From: Comamonas composti DSM 21721
GTDB lineage: Bacteria; Pseudomonadota; Gammaproteobacteria; Burkholderiales; Burkholderiaceae_C
Reading direction: 5' to 3'
Length of the DNA stretch: 64,000 nt
Assembly (NCBI RefSeq): GCF_000429845.1
Contig: NZ_AUCQ01000003.1
Coordinates: 230,378-294,377 of the forward strand
This document shows positions 18,311-27,104 of this stretch, piece by piece (the stretch's first letter is position 1; the number at the start of each line of letters is the position of its first letter). The position numbers and the translations under genes are program-made. The notes beneath the pieces are model-generated. The model did no database searches. It was not told the origin of the DNA and saw only the letters and a list, made by a program, of their open reading frames with translations.

Positions 18311-19246
18311 ATGGCTTTTCCTGTAGAGCAAGTTGCCTTGTTTCTGGCCGTTCTGGATACGGGCTCGTTTTCGGCCGCAGCCCGTAGGTTGGGGCGTGTG
18401 CCTTCGGCCGTGAGCATGGCTGTAGCCCAGCTTGAAGCCGAGCTCGACCTGCAGCTGTTTGATCGCAGCGGGCGCGAGCCCACAGCCACGGCTGAAGCCA
18501 GGGCGCTTGAGCCGCTTGCGAGGCAGCTGGCGGCCCAGCTTCAGCAGCTGAATACCCAGGCCCAGGCCTTGAGCCAGGGCCTGGAGACGCGATTGACTCT
18601 GGCGATCGCCCCCGAGCTGCTGTCCACGGCTTGGGCTGACGGGTTGTGTCCGCTGGTGGAGGAGTTCCCTGGCCTGACCGTCGAGGTGCTAGCAGCGCCT
18701 CAGGCCGATGCGCTGGAGTTGCTGCATGCGGGCCGTGCTCAGCTGGCTCTGGTGTTCGAGCGTCCGGCCTTGGATGGACGTGAGGACTTTCAGGAGATGG
18801 GGCAGGAAACCCTGGTGGCCGTGCTGTCGCCCCAGTTCCCGCCCTGGCGCGCGGGCTGCGTTGGCTCGAGTGCACCACGTCTGAGCGTGGACCAGCTGGC
18901 GGCTTCCCGCCAAGTGCTGGTTGCCAGCCGTGATCCTTTGCAGACCGATACCCGCTTCGTTTTCTCTCATCAGCAATGGCGCTGCGACAGCCATCAGGCA
19001 GCGCTTTCCATGATCAGTGCAGGCCTTGGCTGGGGCTGGCTGCCCAAGGGCCTGGTCGAGCCGCATATCGCAGCAGGCAGCCTGCTTGAGATCCCGCTGC
19101 AGAACATCAGCAACGGTACACGCCTGTTCGTCGACTGGGTCTGGTCCAAAGAAAGGCCTCTGGGGCTGGCCGCACAGCGCTTTGTGCAGTTGCTGGGTCA
19201 TAAAGCACCTGACGGTGCAGGGGTTGCGAGGCGGCGCAAGACCTGA
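18311..19246 (+). CDS. LysR-family regulator, probable regulator of the divergent PACE gene
   Basis: The 311-residue protein has the N-terminal helix-turn-helix VEQVALFLAVLDTGSFSAAARRLGRVPSAVSMAVAQLEAEL (recognition core RVPSAVSMAV) and a periplasmic-binding-protein-like effector domain. It diverges from the PACE transporter gene, an arrangement known for AceR/AceI, so a substrate of the transporter is the probable inducer. Confidence 0.87.
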   Translation: MAFPVEQVALFLAVLDTGSFSAAARRLGRVPSAVSMAVAQLEAELDLQLFDRSGREPTATAEARALEPLARQLAAQLQQLNTQAQALSQGLETRLTLAIAPELLSTAWADGLCPLVEEFPGLTVEVLAAPQADALELLHAGRAQLALVFERPALDGREDFQEMGQETLVAVLSPQFPPWRAGCVGSSAPRLSVDQLAASRQVLVASRDPLQTDTRFVFSHQQWRCDSHQAALSMISAGLGWGWLPKGLVEPHIAAGSLLEIPLQNISNGTRLFVDWVWSKERPLGLAAQRFVQLLGHKAPDGAGVARRRKT

Positions 19247-19442
19247 GCTGCGCGCGTTTTCTTGGCCTGTGAGCACGCTCCGGGGATGGGCCGAGCAGGC
19301 CCGGCTGTTGTACAAGCCATGTGGTTTGCAGGGTAATGAGATGCCGGCTTGCTCTGCTCAAGAGGGGCTGCAATAGTGGCACTGCACGTTCTGCTAGCTC
19401 AAAACAAGCTCTTTTGAAGAGCGAAAACTCAAAGGCGGCCTC

Positions 19443-21104
19443 ATGCTTTTCCATCGTTTCCAGGGGGCGGTGAGCATCTTTTTTTTGTGTCTGTGTCTGT
19501 CGGCCTGCGGCGGTGGTGAAAACAGCAGCACTGTGGCGGGCTCCGGCGACGTGGTCAGCGTGTCGCTGGAGACGGCGTGCAGCGGCGATAACGGCGATTC
19601 ATGCGGGGCTGCGGGTGCGACCAGCTATGCGGGCCAGGGTATCGGTGTGTGGAGCTACAGCAATACCTCGCAAAGCGAGCAATTGGTCTCGGTCTCGCTC
19701 AGTGGTTTGGGCAGCAAGCCGGTGACTCTTATCTACACCAATACCGGCGACAGCTATCAACCCATGCCAAGTCTGACGCTGACGCCTCTGTACACGCAGC
19801 GCAGCCAGAGTCAGCAGGAGCTGCCGGAAGCGCGGCCATCTGCAGCGGTCAACCGCATTCCTGCGCTGGTGCGCAATTTCAAGCCTCTCCTACCAGCCCT
19901 GACCACCGAAGGCGCTCGAAAGCAGGTTTTGGGCGATACGAGCGTCACTCCCCAAGCCATTGGAAGCGAGCGCAGCTGGTATGTCTCCGTTGACGACAAC
20001 CTGATCCAGAGCCGGCAGGCCACCTTGCGCCGCCAGGCCACGGTGGGCGACCGCACCATCAACCTCTGGCTGGAAAACACCGAATACGGGGCTGACAAGG
20101 TCAGTGATGCCATGCTCGATACGCTGCTGGAAAAGGTGGCGAGCGGCAGCAATGCGGTCTATACCCAGGTCTCGGACCTCATCGGTCAGCCCTGGGGTGA
20201 GCATGCATACACCTCCTTGATCGCTCCCAGCCAGCCCCTGGATGTGGTTTTCGTCAACTTCGTGCCTGATGGCGCCGCATATGGCTTGTTGGGCTATTTC
20301 TGGTCTGCCAACAACTTCAAGAAGGATGCGCAGAACGACTTTCTCAAATACAGCAACGAGTCGCTGTCCGTGTTCATCGATACGGAAACTCTTTATCTGG
20401 TCGGTAGCCTGGGCATGACGGACCAGGTCAGCACACTGGCCCATGAGCTGGTTCATGCCGTCAACTTCTATCAGCGCAATGTGCGTCAAGGGTCGAGCTA
20501 TGCATTCGAAACCTTTCTGGAGGAAATGAGCGCGGTCATGATCGAGGACATTCTTGCGCAGCGCATCACGCCGGGATCGAACTCCGTGAAGGACAGCCGC
20601 ATCGCCGGCTGGTTCGCCAACCCCGGATTCAACTGCGACTTTGCTTTCTGGATCAACGATGCCGGTGCCCAATGTTTTGGCTACAACCAGGCGGGTAGTC
20701 TGGGAGCCTATCTGGTGCGTCAGCATGGTGTGGGCTTTTATCAGAAACTGCTGCAAAACACGTCTTCAAGCAATTCTCTGGACGTGCTGACCAATGCCAT
20801 TGCGCAGGCTGGAGGGCCTTCGCTTGCGACCACGCTGGAGCGCTGGGCTGCCAACGCGGCCTTGTTGCCGCCTCAGGCGCCGGCCGGCTTTGGCTGGCCG
20901 GCGCGCACGGACCAGGGCATCAATCTCGAGGCCATCGATGGCCAGATTTATGCAAGCCTGCGCAATCTCCCGCTCACGGTGCCTAGCTCGCTTGCCCCGC
21001 ATGGAGGAAGCTTTCCGTTTCAGCGCAGCCCCAACTGGCAAGGGGTCTATGAAGAGCAGTTCAGCCTGCCGCCCGGGGTTGCGCTGACGGCCGTGGTGCA
21101 ATGA
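19443..21104 (+). CDS. Lipoprotein metallopeptidase, M30 (hyicolysin)-like
   Basis: A 553-residue predicted lipoprotein: signal peptide and lipobox LSACGGG near residue 20. A zinc-protease motif HELVH lies at 334-338, with a glutamate-rich segment FLEEMSA about 22 residues later that could supply the third ligand, as in gluzincins. The region around AHELVHAVNFYQ and FETFLEEMSAVM resembles peptidase family M30. The product is therefore probably a surface or periplasmic protease, though substrates are unknown. A repetitive serine/glycine-rich N-terminal part (about 25-110) looks like a separate domain. Its stop overlaps the next gene start, so the two are likely coupled. Confidence 0.72.
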   Translation: MLFHRFQGAVSIFFLCLCLSACGGGENSSTVAGSGDVVSVSLETACSGDNGDSCGAAGATSYAGQGIGVWSYSNTSQSEQLVSVSLSGLGSKPVTLIYTNTGDSYQPMPSLTLTPLYTQRSQSQQELPEARPSAAVNRIPALVRNFKPLLPALTTEGARKQVLGDTSVTPQAIGSERSWYVSVDDNLIQSRQATLRRQATVGDRTINLWLENTEYGADKVSDAMLDTLLEKVASGSNAVYTQVSDLIGQPWGEHAYTSLIAPSQPLDVVFVNFVPDGAAYGLLGYFWSANNFKKDAQNDFLKYSNESLSVFIDTETLYLVGSLGMTDQVSTLAHELVHAVNFYQRNVRQGSSYAFETFLEEMSAVMIEDILAQRITPGSNSVKDSRIAGWFANPGFNCDFAFWINDAGAQCFGYNQAGSLGAYLVRQHGVGFYQKLLQNTSSSNSLDVLTNAIAQAGGPSLATTLERWAANAALLPPQAPAGFGWPARTDQGINLEAIDGQIYASLRNLPLTVPSSLAPHGGSFPFQRSPNWQGVYEEQFSLPPGVALTAVVQ

Positions 21105-21448
21105 TGCACGGGCGGACATGGGTACCGGCCTGGCTGGCGCTCTGGGCCCTGCTTGGTCTTTCAGCGGTCTGTGGTGCATGCAGCAGCCCGCAGCAGCCGG
21201 CACAGCAGGACATTCTTTTGCAAGGCCAGGTCTTGCTGCGTGGAAGCGAGCCCCACATCCAGGCCCTGCTGCAGACCCCTGATGGCCAGCTGTGGACGTT
21301 GCGCGGCCTGAGCACGGCACAGGCTCTGCAATGGCAGAGGCAAAGCGTTCTGGTTAAGGGGCGGCGACTGGAGGGGAGCGCTCCCAGTAAAGAGCCTGTT
21401 GCGGAACCTGCATGGCTGCAGGTGGAGTCGATCCGTGCGCTGGATTGA
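21101..21448 (+). CDS. Small putative lipoprotein, function unknown
   Basis: A 115-residue product with a hydrophobic leader (WLALWALLGLSAVCGACSS); the cysteine in GAC fits a lipobox. The rest is short and OB-like in pattern (ILLQGQVLLRGSEPHIQALLQT, VKGRRLEG). I do not recognise it. It overlaps the metallopeptidase stop by four bases (ATGA), so it is probably translated with it and may be a partner or inhibitor; that role is only a guess from position. Confidence 0.6.
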   Translation: MMHGRTWVPAWLALWALLGLSAVCGACSSPQQPAQQDILLQGQVLLRGSEPHIQALLQTPDGQLWTLRGLSTAQALQWQRQSVLVKGRRLEGSAPSKEPVAEPAWLQVESIRALD

Positions 21449-21563
21449 GGCGCTCACAGCCTGCGGCCGACCCGGTCCGCCCTTTTCATGACCAGGCACG
21501 CGATGCCGCGCCTACGAAACGCAGGTCGCACAGCGTGCCCGCAAAGTCGGGGCCTGGGCGGGC

Positions 21564-22781
21564 TCAGTCGGTGTTGCCTTCAATTCCCAGCACCTTGGCC
21601 ACGTAGTCGGCATCCTTGTCGCCACGGCCCGAGAGGTTGACGAGGATGTGCTGTTCCCGCGGCAGCCTGGGTGCAGCACGCATGGCCCAGGCCACGGCAT
21701 GGGCGCTTTCCAGCGCCGGGATGATGCCTTCCACACGTGAGAGCTGCATGAAGGCATCCAGGCACTCCTGGTCGGTCACGGTGTCATAGTCCACGCGCCC
21801 CAGGTCCTTGAGATAGCTGTGCTGCGGCCCCACGCCAGGGTAGTCCAGGCCCGAGGCAATGCTGTGCACGGCGGCGGGCACGCCCTCGGCCTCTTCGAGC
21901 ACATAGCACTTCATACCGTGGATTTCTCCGGGCTTGCCCATGGTCAGCGTGGCTGCATGACGGCCAGGGACATGCGTGCCTTCGCCCGAAGGCTCAACAC
22001 CCACGAGGCGTACGGATGCATCATCGAGAAAGGCCGTGAACATGCCCATGGCATTGCTGCCGCCACCCACGCAGGCCACCACCTGCTCTGGCAGGCGGCC
22101 GTGCCGTGCCTGAAACTGCTCACGCGCCTCGCGGCCTATGACGGACTGGAAGTCGCGCACCATCATGGGAAATGGATGAGGGCCGACCACCGAGCCTATG
22201 GCGTAGATGTAGTCCACAGGGTTGGTCAGATATTCTTCAAAGGCGCTGTCCACGGCTTCTTTAAGCGTGGCTGCACCACGTGTCACTGGTACGAGCTTGC
22301 AGCCCAGAATGCGCATCTTGGTGACGTTCGGATGCTCTTTTTCCATGTCCACCCGGCCCATGTGGATTTCGCAAGGAATGCCCACCAGGGCGCAGGCCGT
22401 GGCCAGGGCCACGCCATGCTGGCCGGCACCGGTCTCGGCAATCACCTTCTTCTTACCCATGAACTTGGCAAGCAGCGCTTCGCCCAGGCAGTGGTTGATC
22501 TTGTGTGCTCCAGTGTGGTTGAGATCCTCGCGTTTCAGGTGGATCTGGGCGCCGCCCAGTTGTGAGGACAGGCGCCGGGCATGAAAGATGGGGCTGGGCC
22601 GGCCCACATAATCGGCAAACAACTGGGCCAGCTCGTCCTGGAAGTCCTGACGTTGGGCAATCTCCGCATAGGCGGCCGCAATCTCGTCCATGGCCTGCTT
22701 GAGATGCGGGGGGACGAGCTGTCCGCCATAAGGACCAAAAAAGCCGTTCGCATCGGGCATGGCGGTTGGGGGCAAGGGCAT
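21564..22781 (-). CDS. trpB: Tryptophan synthase beta chain, stand-alone copy
   Basis: TrpB condenses indole and serine to tryptophan. The 405-residue protein has all hallmarks: PLP lysine in [16 protein letters not shown] (K94), the catalytic glutamate in AETGAGQHG (about 116), the phosphate-binding GGGSNAMG and the late [23 protein letters not shown] differs slightly from the standard HTGSHKINNVLGQALLAK. No trpA, trpF or trpC is nearby, whereas betaproteobacterial trpFBA is usually clustered, so this may be a second TrpB paralogue. The upstream gap is shared with the TonB receptor gene. Confidence 0.9.
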   Translation of the reverse strand: MPLPPTAMPDANGFFGPYGGQLVPPHLKQAMDEIAAAYAEIAQRQDFQDELAQLFADYVGRPSPIFHARRLSSQLGGAQIHLKREDLNHTGAHKINHCLGEALLAKFMGKKKVIAETGAGQHGVALATACALVGIPCEIHMGRVDMEKEHPNVTKMRILGCKLVPVTRGAATLKEAVDSAFEEYLTNPVDYIYAIGSVVGPHPFPMMVRDFQSVIGREAREQFQARHGRLPEQVVACVGGGSNAMGMFTAFLDDASVRLVGVEPSGEGTHVPGRHAATLTMGKPGEIHGMKCYVLEEAEGVPAAVHSIASGLDYPGVGPQHSYLKDLGRVDYDTVTDQECLDAFMQLSRVEGIIPALESAHAVAWAMRAAPRLPREQHILVNLSGRGDKDADYVAKVLGIEGNTD

Positions 22782-23241
22782 GGAAGTCTCCGGTTTATGG
22801 TTATGAGAAAACAGCGTTCATACCACAAGGCTGGTGCAGTTTCGTGCAGCGCACTCTGGCGTTTGCTTCAAAGGCTGCAGCCTTTTCCAGAGAGCCGACC
22901 TGAGGCCTGCATCGGCGCGACGCAGAGTCGGTCATCAACATGTTCCGGAGCGCGTTGCAGAGCAAGACCTTCTGGCAACTCATGAAAAGCAGCCTCGGGA
23001 TGACTCCTCAATTGCCGAGGGGCCCGCCTTATGTCCGGCCGGACTGCTGCAGCAGTGGGTCTCTGCTTTAATCGAAACACAAATGCAAATCGTTTTCGAT
23101 TGTGGCGCAAACATCTGCGCGGCTGGCGCAAACCACAGAGAGGGAGGCAGGTGCTGGAATCGACGGTTGTCATGCCGGGCCGTGGTGGCCCGGCGCACTC
23201 ATGGCCTGGAGTGGGGCCATGCAACAGCGCGTGGAACAGCT
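22782..23241. other. trpB / TonB-receptor divergent intergenic region
   Basis: I see no supported gene in these 460 bases, although the receptor frame stays open through part of them. They hold the trpB promoter region and a Fur-box-like sequence at 23083-23098. Confidence 0.55.
23083..23098 (+). promoter_or_regulatory. Fur-box-like sequence upstream of the TonB receptor
   Basis: AATGCAAATCGTTTTC matches 12 of 16 positions of the Fur consensus segment AATGATAATCATTATC. It lies about 145 bp before the receptor start. With a TonB receptor and siderophore-interacting protein downstream, iron repression is expected. Confidence 0.6.
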
Positions 23242-25326
23242 ATGCAAGCAAAGAAAAAAACGGCAGCGACAGCTGCCTGGGGTCTGAGGGTCGGAGCGGT
23301 GACCTTGGCGGGAGCCGCAACAGCGGCATGGGGGCAGCAGGCGCCGCAGGCCGATGCCCAGCTGGAGGCCGTGGTGGTCACGGCCAGCGGGGTGCAGCAG
23401 CGCATCAAGGATGCGCCGGCCTCGATCAGCGTGCTCACCCAGGAAGACCTGCAAAAGGGCAACTACCAGTCGGTGGCCGATGCCGTGCGCCATGTGGAGG
23501 GCGTGGCCGTGGTCGGGGACGGACCCAACAGCACGGACATCATGATCCGCGGCCTGCCCGGCGAATACACGCTGATCCTCATCGACGGCCAACGCCAGAA
23601 CACGCGCGAGACCATGAACCGTGGCACCACGGGCGTGCAGGCCAATCTGCTGCCGCCGCTGTCGGCCATCGAGCGCATCGAGGTGGTGCGCGGCCCCATG
23701 TCTTCGCTCTATGGTGCCGATGCCATGGGCGGTGTGATCAACATCATCACCAAGAAAGTGCCTGCGCGCTGGAGCGGCAGCGTGGGCGGCTCCGTGACGC
23801 TGCAGGGCGACCATGACTACGGCAACACCCGTGCTGGCGAGTTCTGGCTGGGTGGCCCCATCCAAAGCGATGTGCTGGGCCTGCAGGTTTGGGGCAAGAC
23901 CGAAAACCGCACCGAGGCCGGCAACCATTACCCGGCGGCCGAGAGCGCCTTTGGCCGCGAAAATCGCAGCCTGGGCGCCAAGCTCACGGCGCGGCCCGAC
24001 AGCCGCCAGGAAATCGTGCTCGACGTGGGTACCGAAGACACCACCACCGAAACCACACCGGGCCGCTCCATCCTGCCCAGCCAGAGCTGGAGCAAGACGC
24101 GCCATACGCGCGAGCACTACGGCATCACCCACAACGGACGCTGGAGTTTTGGCCAGAGCAAGCTGGCGCTGTACCGCGAAGTGGGCAAGAACGAGAGCTG
24201 GCCCCAAGACCAGAACTACAGCCAGCGCGAGGTGACCAACACCACCCTGGATGGCAATCTGACCCTGCCCGTGTCCAACCACCTGGTGCGGCTGGGCGGG
24301 CAGTACCAGCGCGTGGCCCTGGATGGCATCCGCAACGAGGCCACGGTGGGCGGCTACCCGGTCAACCTCAACAGCGTGACGCTGAACAACTATGCGCTGT
24401 TCCTGGAAGACGACTGGCTGCTGACCGAGCGCCTGACCCTCACCGGCGGCGTGCGCATGGACGATGACGAACGCCACGGTCGTCACTGGTCACCGCGCCT
24501 GTATGGCGTCTACCATGCCAGCGATGCGCTCACGCTGCGCGGTGGCGTGACCACGGGCTTCAAGGCCCCCTCCATACGCCAGAGCACGGCCGGCTATTGC
24601 ATGAGCACGGGTGGTAACTCGGGCTTCCGTGGCCCGCTGTGCGGCAACCCCGACCTCAAGCCCGAAACCAGCACCACCCAGGAGCTGGGCCTGGGCTATG
24701 AATGGGCGCCGGCCAGCCGTTTCACGGCCACGCTGTTCAACACCAATTTCAAAAACAAGGTGGTGAGCTTCGACACCGGCAAGCCCGATCCTCTGAATCC
24801 CAACGTCGCCAACCAGCATCTCTATGTCTACGACAATGTGGACAAGGTGCGCATACGCGGCCTGGAAATGGGCCTGCAGCTGCCACTGGCCAAGACCTTG
24901 AGCCTCAACGCCAACTACACCTACACCCAGTCGCGCCGCAAGGGCGGCACGGAGACGGCGTTCGACGGCTCCTCGCTGGACGGCAAGCCGCTGGAAAAAA
25001 CGCCCAAGCACATGCTCAACGCCCAGCTGGACTGGCAGGCCACGGAACGCCTGACCACCTTTGCGCGTCTGAACTTCATGGGCAAGGCCTCTTACGCGGG
25101 TTTCCGCAACGGCGCACGCGGCGTACGTGAGCGCGGCAGCTCGGCCACGCTGGACCTGGGCGGCAGCTACCAACTGGTCAAGGATGTGTCGCTGCGCTTT
25201 GCCCTGCTCAACCTCACGGATCGCAAGGTGCCGGTGGACCTGCGCGAGCGCAACACCGGCCTGAGCGGCAACTGGATGGCGGATGAGGGCCGACGCCTGT
25301 GGGTCGGCGTCAACGCCAGCTTCTAA
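23242..25326 (+). CDS. TonB-dependent outer-membrane receptor (catecholate siderophore/colicin type)
   Basis: A 694-residue outer-membrane beta-barrel receptor energised by TonB. After a signal peptide ending near AAWGQQA, the TonB-box-like LEAVVVTA is followed by the plug domain (DAPASISVLTQEDL, PNSTDIMIRGLPGEYTLILIDG, IERIEVVRGPMSSLYGADAMGGVINIITKK). The barrel ends with the aromatic LWVGVNASF. It resembles FepA/CirA/BfrD receptors for ferric siderophores; the exact ligand is open. The ATG at 23242 gives a proper signal peptide, whereas the open frame upstream does not. The last base of its stop codon is the first base of the MITE-like repeat. A siderophore-interacting protein gene follows. 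Confidence 0.88.
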   Translation: MQAKKKTAATAAWGLRVGAVTLAGAATAAWGQQAPQADAQLEAVVVTASGVQQRIKDAPASISVLTQEDLQKGNYQSVADAVRHVEGVAVVGDGPNSTDIMIRGLPGEYTLILIDGQRQNTRETMNRGTTGVQANLLPPLSAIERIEVVRGPMSSLYGADAMGGVINIITKKVPARWSGSVGGSVTLQGDHDYGNTRAGEFWLGGPIQSDVLGLQVWGKTENRTEAGNHYPAAESAFGRENRSLGAKLTARPDSRQEIVLDVGTEDTTTETTPGRSILPSQSWSKTRHTREHYGITHNGRWSFGQSKLALYREVGKNESWPQDQNYSQREVTNTTLDGNLTLPVSNHLVRLGGQYQRVALDGIRNEATVGGYPVNLNSVTLNNYALFLEDDWLLTERLTLTGGVRMDDDERHGRHWSPRLYGVYHASDALTLRGGVTTGFKAPSIRQSTAGYCMSTGGNSGFRGPLCGNPDLKPETSTTQELGLGYEWAPASRFTATLFNTNFKNKVVSFDTGKPDPLNPNVANQHLYVYDNVDKVRIRGLEMGLQLPLAKTLSLNANYTYTQSRRKGGTETAFDGSSLDGKPLEKTPKHMLNAQLDWQATERLTTFARLNFMGKASYAGFRNGARGVRERGSSATLDLGGSYQLVKDVSLRFALLNLTDRKVPVDLRERNTGLSGNWMADEGRRLWVGVNASF

Positions 25327-25594
25327 GAACGTGTTTACGATCTCCTCGGTGCCGCGCCAGTGTCTGTGCGGGATGGGATACAAGGCGCGATACCGCAGCA
25401 ATAGCCGTGCTATTGCGAGGATTCGCAACGCTGTAGACCACCCGCAAAGACACTGCCCCAAAGGGTTGGAGCGAAATCGGGCTATTTTCTAGCGCTGTGG
25501 CTTGCTTGCACCCCGGTGCAAGCTGCGCCCCATCGCTTTGAGCTCATCCCGATTGCGCTCCAACGCGGCAGCGTAGAGATCGTAAACACGTTCT
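25326..25594 (+). repeat. MITE-like element, full copy B (269 bp)
   Basis: The copy begins AGAACGTGTTTACGATCTC and ends with its exact reverse complement GAGATCGTAAACACGTTCT, so the terminal inverted repeats are perfect over 19 bp. Inside are a GCAATAGC-CGT-GCTATTGC hairpin and a GCTTGCACC-CC-GGTGCAAGC hairpin. It has no transposase frame. It fills nearly the whole gap between the TonB receptor and the siderophore-interacting protein gene. Another copy of the same length lies at 42586-42854. Confidence 0.92.
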
Positions 25595-25620
25595 AAGCCA
25601 TCCCAATCTATGGAGAAAGA

Positions 25621-26721
25621 ATGGAAACGACATTGCTGAAAGCCCAGACCGTGGTGCTGCAGGAAAGCGCCGGGCAGGTCCTGGCGCATATCGTGGAACA
25701 CATGCAAGAGCACGACCTGGCCGTACGCCAGGAGGGCGAGCTCTGGCTGGTGGACTACGAGCAGGGCCAAGGCATTCTGTGGCACGAAGCAGACGGTGTG
25801 CATGCGATTGCCAAGGCGCCCAGCATGGAGGCTTTGCAGGACATGAAGCTCATGCTGGCCCACCTGATTTTGGAGGCCTCGGGCGCTGCCGACGAGTCGC
25901 TGGCATGGGAAGGTGATGGCGCGGCCCTGCAACGCCCGCCGGCCTTCAGGCTGCTCACGGTGCTGCAGGTGCGTGACCTGACCCCGCATATGCGGCGCGT
26001 GCGCTTTGGCTGCGACGACCTGGCGCGCTATGCCCAGGACGCCAACATCCACTGCAAGCTGTTGTTTCCCCAGCCGGGCGAGCAAGCGCCCGAATGGCCC
26101 ACGCTGTCGGCCAGCGGCATGCTCAAGCTGCCCCAGGGCAGCAAGCGCCTGGACATGCGCACCTACACCATACGGGCCATCGATGGCGCTGCGGGCTGGC
26201 TGGATGTGGACTTTGTGCTGCACGAAGACGCCGGCCCCGGATCGGCCTGGGCTGCCAACGCCCAGCCAGGGCAGCTGGTGGGCATGAGCGGTCCGGGCGG
26301 CCGCACGGCCACACCTGCCGACTGGATGCTGCTGGCCGCCGACGATACCGGCCTGCCCGCCATGCTGCGTGTGGCCGCCAGCCTGCCGGCCCATGTCTGC
26401 GGCCATGTGTTTGCGGAAGTGCAGGACGGGCGCGACGAGCAAGCCGTTGTCGCCCCTCCAGGCCTGCAATGGCACTGGCTGCACCGTGGCCAGGCCAGGG
26501 CCGGCTCATTGCTGCTGCCCGCGCTGCGCAGCGTGGCCTGGCCCGCCCAAGGAGAGGGTGAAGGTCACAGCCGCTTTGTCTGGGCCGCAGGCGAGTTCGA
26601 GGCCGCCCAATCCATACGCCAATGGGCGCGTGATGAGTGCGGCCTCGAAAAAGGGGAGCAACTGGTCGTCGCGTACTGGCGCCAGGGGATGAGCGAGGCA
26701 GAGTTCAAGCAGGGCTCATGA
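25621..26721 (+). CDS. DUF2218 / siderophore-interacting (ViuB-like ferric reductase) fusion protein
   Basis: A 366-residue protein with an N-terminal DUF2218 domain (about 1-95), a FAD-binding_9 domain (about 105-235, with MRRVRFGCDDLARYA and the flavin motif LDMRTYTIRA) and a C-terminal SIP domain (about 240-360, ending near VAYWRQGMSEAEFK). Such proteins use NAD(P)H and FAD to reduce and release iron from imported ferric siderophores in the cytoplasm. GGAGAAAG precedes the ATG by a suitable distance. It lies 26 bp past the MITE-like element and downstream of the receptor, so the repeat may affect read-through. Convergent with minE. Confidence 0.87.
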   Translation: METTLLKAQTVVLQESAGQVLAHIVEHMQEHDLAVRQEGELWLVDYEQGQGILWHEADGVHAIAKAPSMEALQDMKLMLAHLILEASGAADESLAWEGDGAALQRPPAFRLLTVLQVRDLTPHMRRVRFGCDDLARYAQDANIHCKLLFPQPGEQAPEWPTLSASGMLKLPQGSKRLDMRTYTIRAIDGAAGWLDVDFVLHEDAGPGSAWAANAQPGQLVGMSGPGGRTATPADWMLLAADDTGLPAMLRVAASLPAHVCGHVFAEVQDGRDEQAVVAPPGLQWHWLHRGQARAGSLLLPALRSVAWPAQGEGEGHSRFVWAAGEFEAAQSIRQWARDECGLEKGEQLVVAYWRQGMSEAEFKQGS

Positions 26722-26751
26722 GCTGCGGCCTGGCATGGGCGTTGAAAACAA

Positions 26752-26821
26752 GGCGGCCCGTGCTTTTCAGCACGGGCCGCCGGCTTTCTTCAGAGAGCCG
26801 GCGGCAGTAGCCGGCTCTTTT
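26752..26821. terminator. Overlapping convergent terminators between the SIP gene and minE
   Basis: Two hairpins are adjacent. One is a perfect 12-bp stem, GGCGGCCCGTGC/GCACGGGCCGCC, at 26752-26781, which on the minus strand is followed by TTGTTTT and suits minCDE. The second is AGAGCCGGC/GCCGGCTCT at 26794-26818 followed by TTT and serves the plus-strand gene. Confidence 0.8.
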
Positions 26822-26831
26822 GCATCGATCC

Positions 26832-27098
26832 TCAGGGCTGGGAGCGGGCCTCGGGCAGCTCGATCTTGACCTCGAGCACTTCGAGGTTGTCCTGGCGTTC
26901 GAGCTGGACCTTGATGTCATCGGGATTGATATCCACATATTTGGAGATTACCGCCATCAGCTCTTTTTGCAGAGCCGGCAGGTAGTCGGGGCTGCCGAGA
27001 TTGCCCACGCGCTCGCGCGCCAGAATGATCTGCAGACGCTCCTTGGCCACAGAGGCCGTCTTCTTTTTTTCTCCCAGCAGAAAAGACAACATGGACAT
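26832..27098 (-). CDS. minE: Cell division topological specificity factor MinE
   Basis: MinE drives pole-to-pole oscillation of MinCD so that the Z-ring forms at midcell. The 88-residue protein has the MinD-interaction region near [12 protein letters not shown] and a topological-specificity domain after [18 protein letters not shown] chose the ATG at 27098 ([15 protein letters not shown]): GGGAGG overlapping the end of minD lies 9 bases upstream, while the alternative GTG at 27104 would sit too close. Last gene of minCDE. Confidence 0.95.
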   Translation of the reverse strand: MSMLSFLLGEKKKTASVAKERLQIILARERVGNLGSPDYLPALQKELMAVISKYVDINPDDIKVQLERQDNLEVLEVKIELPEARSQP

Positions 27099-27104
27099 GG
27101 GCAC

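Noticed and set aside
26752..26821. Pair of strong hairpins considered as a small RNA or attachment site
   Set aside because: Position between convergent SIP and minE genes and the T-tails are fully explained by two terminators.
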